Shown: piece after piece, positions 30,701 to 32,593 of the stretch | Position numbering within the stretch: position 1 is the stretch's first letter | Layout of the letters: the number at the start of each line of letters is the position of its first letter | Source: Clostridiales bacterium | GTDB taxonomy: Bacteria; Bacillota; Clostridia; Lachnospirales; Lachnospiraceae | Length of the DNA: 32,593 nt | Assembly: GCA_029006795.1 (NCBI GenBank) | Contig: JAQXGQ010000166.1 | Location: 1 to 32,593 of the forward strand | Reading direction: 5' to 3' | Translations under genes and position numbers: made by a program | Notes under the pieces: generated by a model | Seen by the model: the letters and a program-made list of their open reading frames with translations, nothing else | Database searches by the model: none | Told to the model about the DNA's origin: nothing

Positions 30701-31790
30701 TTCCTGCAGACACTGTCGTATCCGTATATTTTAATTCACCTGCTCCCACACTGCCTAATTCTGCAAAGTTTGTGGAAGCACCTACAGCACGGTATACCGT
30801 ATAACCCTCTGCCCCGTCTAAGGCATTCCAACTAAAAACGACGCTGTTATAATCATTTGCCACTGCACTTGCTGCCGTTACTTTTCCTAAAGACGGTGCC
30901 ACCGTAATCTGAGCAAAATTTTTAGACTCTGCATACTTTGTGGTTCCTGCTTCGTCCTGATATTTAATATATGCTTTGATACGATATGTATATTTGTTTC
31001 CAATAGCTACAGAACTGCTGTCCTTATAGGAAGTAACACTCCCTCCGTCCACATGGGCGATTTCCTTAAACTCTGCATCGCTCTCTGCCTTGCGATAAAT
31101 GGTATATCCGGCCGCATCCTTTACTGCTCCCCATGACATTTCTGCATAGTCATAGGAACTGCCGGTGAGCATGGCGCTTGCCGGTGCTGCCGGTGCAACT
31201 GCAATATAATATTCTGTATATAGTTCAGTGCCTTTTATCTGAAGTTTCAGAGCAGTCAATCCTGCTTTTTCACCTTTGACCTTGTTATTTACCGTATCTA
31301 AGGTGATAATTCCAAGTCCGTCTGCCGTCCACTCAGCGACTGCCTCCGTTCCCGTGGCATTCGGGTCTGTATACTGAATGGTGTACTCCGGCAGAGCAAT
31401 TTCTTCCCCAATGGAAATCTCCTGATATTTTGAGGTAACATTTAAAGAAACTCCGCTTGGAACTTTCTCTGCTTTCATTTCTGTATCTTCCGCAGGTTCC
31501 TCCGTTGTTTCATCTACTTTCTCAGTCTCATCTTCCGTAGAACTTTCTGTCGTTTCAGTTTCCCCGGAAACGATTTCTGTTGACGGAGCAACAGTCTCTG
31601 TCGGACTTTCCGTACTTTTCTCTGTCGTAATTTCTTCACTTTCGGTTTCCGTCTCTTCCTCCTGTGCTTCTGACACAAGTTCCGTTGACGTCATTGCCGC
31701 ATAACTGATATTGTCGGAACATAAAACCATCGCACCCGCTAACGTAAAGCAGATGCCGCGTTTTATCCATTCCAGTTTCTTTTTCATCAT
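27765..31790 (-). CDS. Secreted multi-Fn3 GH25 muramidase
   Basis: The 1341-residue protein has a signal peptide (1-32), a Thr/Glu-rich tract (about 38-105), a bacterial Ig-like domain, nine fibronectin type III modules (about 200-1060, each with W...GY.IYR and YYYKVRAY patterns), a second Ig-like Big_2 domain (about 1065-1135, WSSDNPKIAIVSSDGTIYA) and a C-terminal GH25 domain (1142-1341). GH25 enzymes cut the beta-1,4 bond between MurNAc and GlcNAc. Asp1231 and Glu1233 in YDLED are the central acids; the first acid, normally Asp in GIDxS, is Glu1145 here (GIEIS). GGGAGG precedes ATG and a TATAAT (complement of 31826-31831) lies 36 bp upstream. Its length suggests a spaced cell-wall stalk. 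Confidence 0.92.
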   Translation of the reverse strand: MMKKKLEWIKRGICFTLAGAMVLCSDNISYAAMTSTELVSEAQEEETETESEEITTEKSTESPTETVAPSTEIVSGETETTESSTEDETEKVDETTEEPAEDTEMKAEKVPSGVSLNVTSKYQEISIGEEIALPEYTIQYTDPNATGTEAVAEWTADGLGIITLDTVNNKVKGEKAGLTALKLQIKGTELYTEYYIAVAPAAPASAMLTGSSYDYAEMSWGAVKDAAGYTIYRKAESDAEFKEIAHVDGGSVTSYKDSSSVAIGNKYTYRIKAYIKYQDEAGTTKYAESKNFAQITVAPSLGKVTAASAVANDYNSVVFSWNALDGAEGYTVYRAVGASTNFAELGSVGAGELKYTDTTVSAGTTYSYKVNAYRTVNGSKVYGEASDALTAKPMPASTTLKSEVKGAKSVKLTWEKVSGADGYAIYRKVSGQDEFKNIKTVEGGSKTSYTDKSLTTGTKYVYQIRAYCNTGSGKVWGNYSNETTVTPTIAAPSGVTVTNTSYNSITIDWEKVSSADGYKVLRATSLNGKYKTVATIKASSARTYTDKKLSVGQTYYYKVCAYTTISGKKVNGLYSEIKEVSAVAPATTVKSEAAGATAIKLTWSKVTLPSKNSGYNIYRVENGQSKKIKSCKNTTTSYTVKNLVPREKYTFKVVPYVKTSGGKTVLGLDSNLLTATPKLLAVTIEKAESDANGSIKLTWKATADAGEDTYVIYRASSKKGSYSSIGSVARKNGVSEYSFEDSSVSFGKKYYYKIMCTRTLADGTVMKSKYSAIKAVNAAPAAPSLTVTSAGSESLKLTWKKVKISSGSYVDGYAIYRSSTEKGTYKKVKTINSGKTASYTDKGLVTGNTYYYKIRAFYKSNGKTVYSADSAVVSKQVVPAAPTVEAASADYQTVRISWKQVTGCSGYQIKRSTTADGTYKSIKTINSATTLSYDSTKLTTGQTYYYKVRAFVNKDGKKIYGAYSDVKAATPVLGTPTELAGAAIDNSQIKLTWKSVSGAQTYTIVRSTAVDGTYKVATELCNTNSFVDTSVTVGKTYYYKVKAVRDNMESEFAGPVAVTAASLELSTSSVTMKTGTSIKITATVKPSGYVAWSSDNPKIAIVSSDGTIYAQKEGTTTVNATANNMTKKVTVTVKDKLGTENKGIEISSDNGTVDFNAIHSAGYEYVMLRVSSGTTEDKNFKTNLKNAKAAGLKVGVYCYSKAQTKTAATNEAKKVLSILNGEALDYPVVYDLEDMSLLYNNVTKTERVEFVNAFRSEILNAGKGYQFILGINKKFLTDYPDKYLDTSQLAGINLWIYNCRAENLGHGYQGTGNVVMWRYTSSGTVSGVSGNVSISNRYKAY

Positions 31791-31891
31791 AACGCTTTCC
31801 CTCCCATTTTTATGATGCCAAATTTATTATATACAATCTTCGGACAAGCCATGTCACCCGAAGCGTATCATATCTAGGAGCATTGTAACAC

Positions 31892-31957
31892 AAAAAAAAA
31901 ATTTGTTCATAGAATCTCTGTCATTTTAAACAAATTTTAAGATTCTAGAACAAATTT
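31892..31957 (-). terminator. Terminator after the por remnant
   Basis: Arms 31899-31917 and 31940-31957 match except for one bulge (AAATTTGTTC... with ...GAACAAATTT). On the minus strand they are followed by nine T. The position, just past the por stop codon, suits the former por operon. Confidence 0.7.
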
Positions 31958-31977
31958 TTGCTATTTTCTTAATTTAA

Positions 31978-32593
31978 TTACGCCTTACACCGCTCTAACA
32001 ACTCTTCCCATCTTCTGTCAGTTTCCTTCTGGAATGCTTCTAAAAGATGCTCATTGCCCGGTTTAAAGAGGTGTTTGAAACATCCCTGTTTCCGCAGGAA
32101 ATCCTCTAACGGCAGCTTATTTTTCGGTTTGTAGCTTAAAATCCATTTGCCCTCCACGACCTCAAACAACGGCCAGTAGCATGTCTCCACCGCCAATTTA
32201 CAAAGTTCAACAATTTCCGGTGCCTCATATTTCCGATAAAGGTGGTCTGTGCCACATAAGGAATATTGTGGGCTGCAATAATTGCTGCTAAATCTTTTCT
32301 TGCCTGCGGTTTTCCGTCAGAAACCTTGCCGCTTGGTGTAGTAGTAGTATCCGCATACATCGGCGTTGCAGAGGAACGCTGTACACCGGTATTCATATAA
32401 GCGCCGTTATCATAGCAGACATACACCATATCGTGGCCACGCTCCATAGCGCCGGATAATGACTGTAAACCGATATCATAAGTTCCGCAGACAGTGTGCC
32501 CGCTCTCTACCGGAATAAATTCGGTCGTTATCTCTCCGTTTGCAATCATGTTTGCCACAAACTGCGGTATCTCTGTAGAAGGGGTAATCGGAA
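31978..32593 (-). pseudogene. PorA-PorB chimeric remnant (pyruvate:ferredoxin oxidoreductase)
   Basis: From the right edge the frame gives [15 protein letters not shown] and TEFIPVES, the N-terminal signature of PorA. It then changes in frame to [20 protein letters not shown], which belongs to the middle of PorB, and runs to TTFIGN near 32237. A second join shifts the frame: [11 protein letters not shown] and [19 protein letters not shown] continue in another frame to the stop at 31978. Intact PorB has about 30-40 more residues at that place (usually including a CPRGW-like motif), and the GDGG part of the thiamine-pyrophosphate motif that should precede TYDIG is missing. The gene cannot make active enzyme. 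It extends beyond the window. Confidence 0.85.

Noticed and set aside
32136-32558. 140-residue protein as an independent gene
   Set aside because: It is the PorA-PorB chimera read past a frameshift; the last 30 residues are out-of-frame PorB.

Overview
The window looks like chromosome of a spore-forming, anaerobic Firmicute, most likely a Lachnospiraceae member. The evidence is AT-rich intergenic DNA, strong AGGAGG-type ribosome sites, a SipL-like spore coat morphogenesis protein, a Veg protein, a SpoIIID fragment, remnants of a multi-subunit pyruvate:ferredoxin oxidoreductase, and large secreted Fn3/InlB-repeat cell-wall hydrolases. Nearly all genes are on the minus strand. Only the ribbon-helix-helix protein, the tautomerase, plsC and a YfcE-type phosphoesterase are on the plus strand.

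Positions 1-3970 are accessory DNA. They hold a truncated small gene at the left edge overlapped by a 40-codon ORF, then a 386-bp gene-free stretch with an array of GTCAA-N5-TTGAC inverted repeats. After that come RNase HI, a lipoprotein, a small ribbon-helix-helix regulator with phased TTGCAAT repeats in its leader, a 43-codon SpoIIID fragment, a secreted beta-domain/Fn3 protein, and debris that includes the tail of a second RNase HI gene.

Positions 3970-10600 hold a tautomerase, then an apparent operon read leftward: aroE, aroK, a 57-residue protein, a 200-residue protein and a membrane diguanylate cyclase. Next are a degenerate von Willebrand A-like protein, an AlaX-type alanyl-tRNA editing enzyme and an unknown protein. 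A 200-bp cluster of consecutive hairpins (10606-10800) separates this block from the next.

Positions 10925-24400 are mostly core genes: map with a SEC-C zinc motif, a SurA/PrsA-N-like membrane protein, yqeY, an NlpC/P60 hydrolase, a SipL-like gene whose apparent start codon lies in the loop of a terminator-like hairpin, veg with a near-consensus promoter, a PrcB-like lipoprotein, plsC, ddl-murF, hpf, a DUF2156-GNAT fusion and a YfcE-type phosphoesterase. Cell-envelope assembly (ddl, murF, NlpC/P60, plsC) is the dominant theme.

Positions 24400-31790 form a leftward run of a nine-Fn3 GH25 muramidase, an InlB-repeat protein with a phage-tail-type lysozyme domain, and a dihydrouridine synthase. 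The right edge is a decayed PorA-PorB chimera: the PorA N-terminus is joined in frame to the middle of PorB, followed by a second deletion and frameshift. I did not find CRISPR arrays, tRNA or rRNA genes, or a complete insertion sequence. The most unusual items are the inverted-repeat array, the hairpin cluster, the SipL hairpin start, the SpoIIID remnant and the por chimera.
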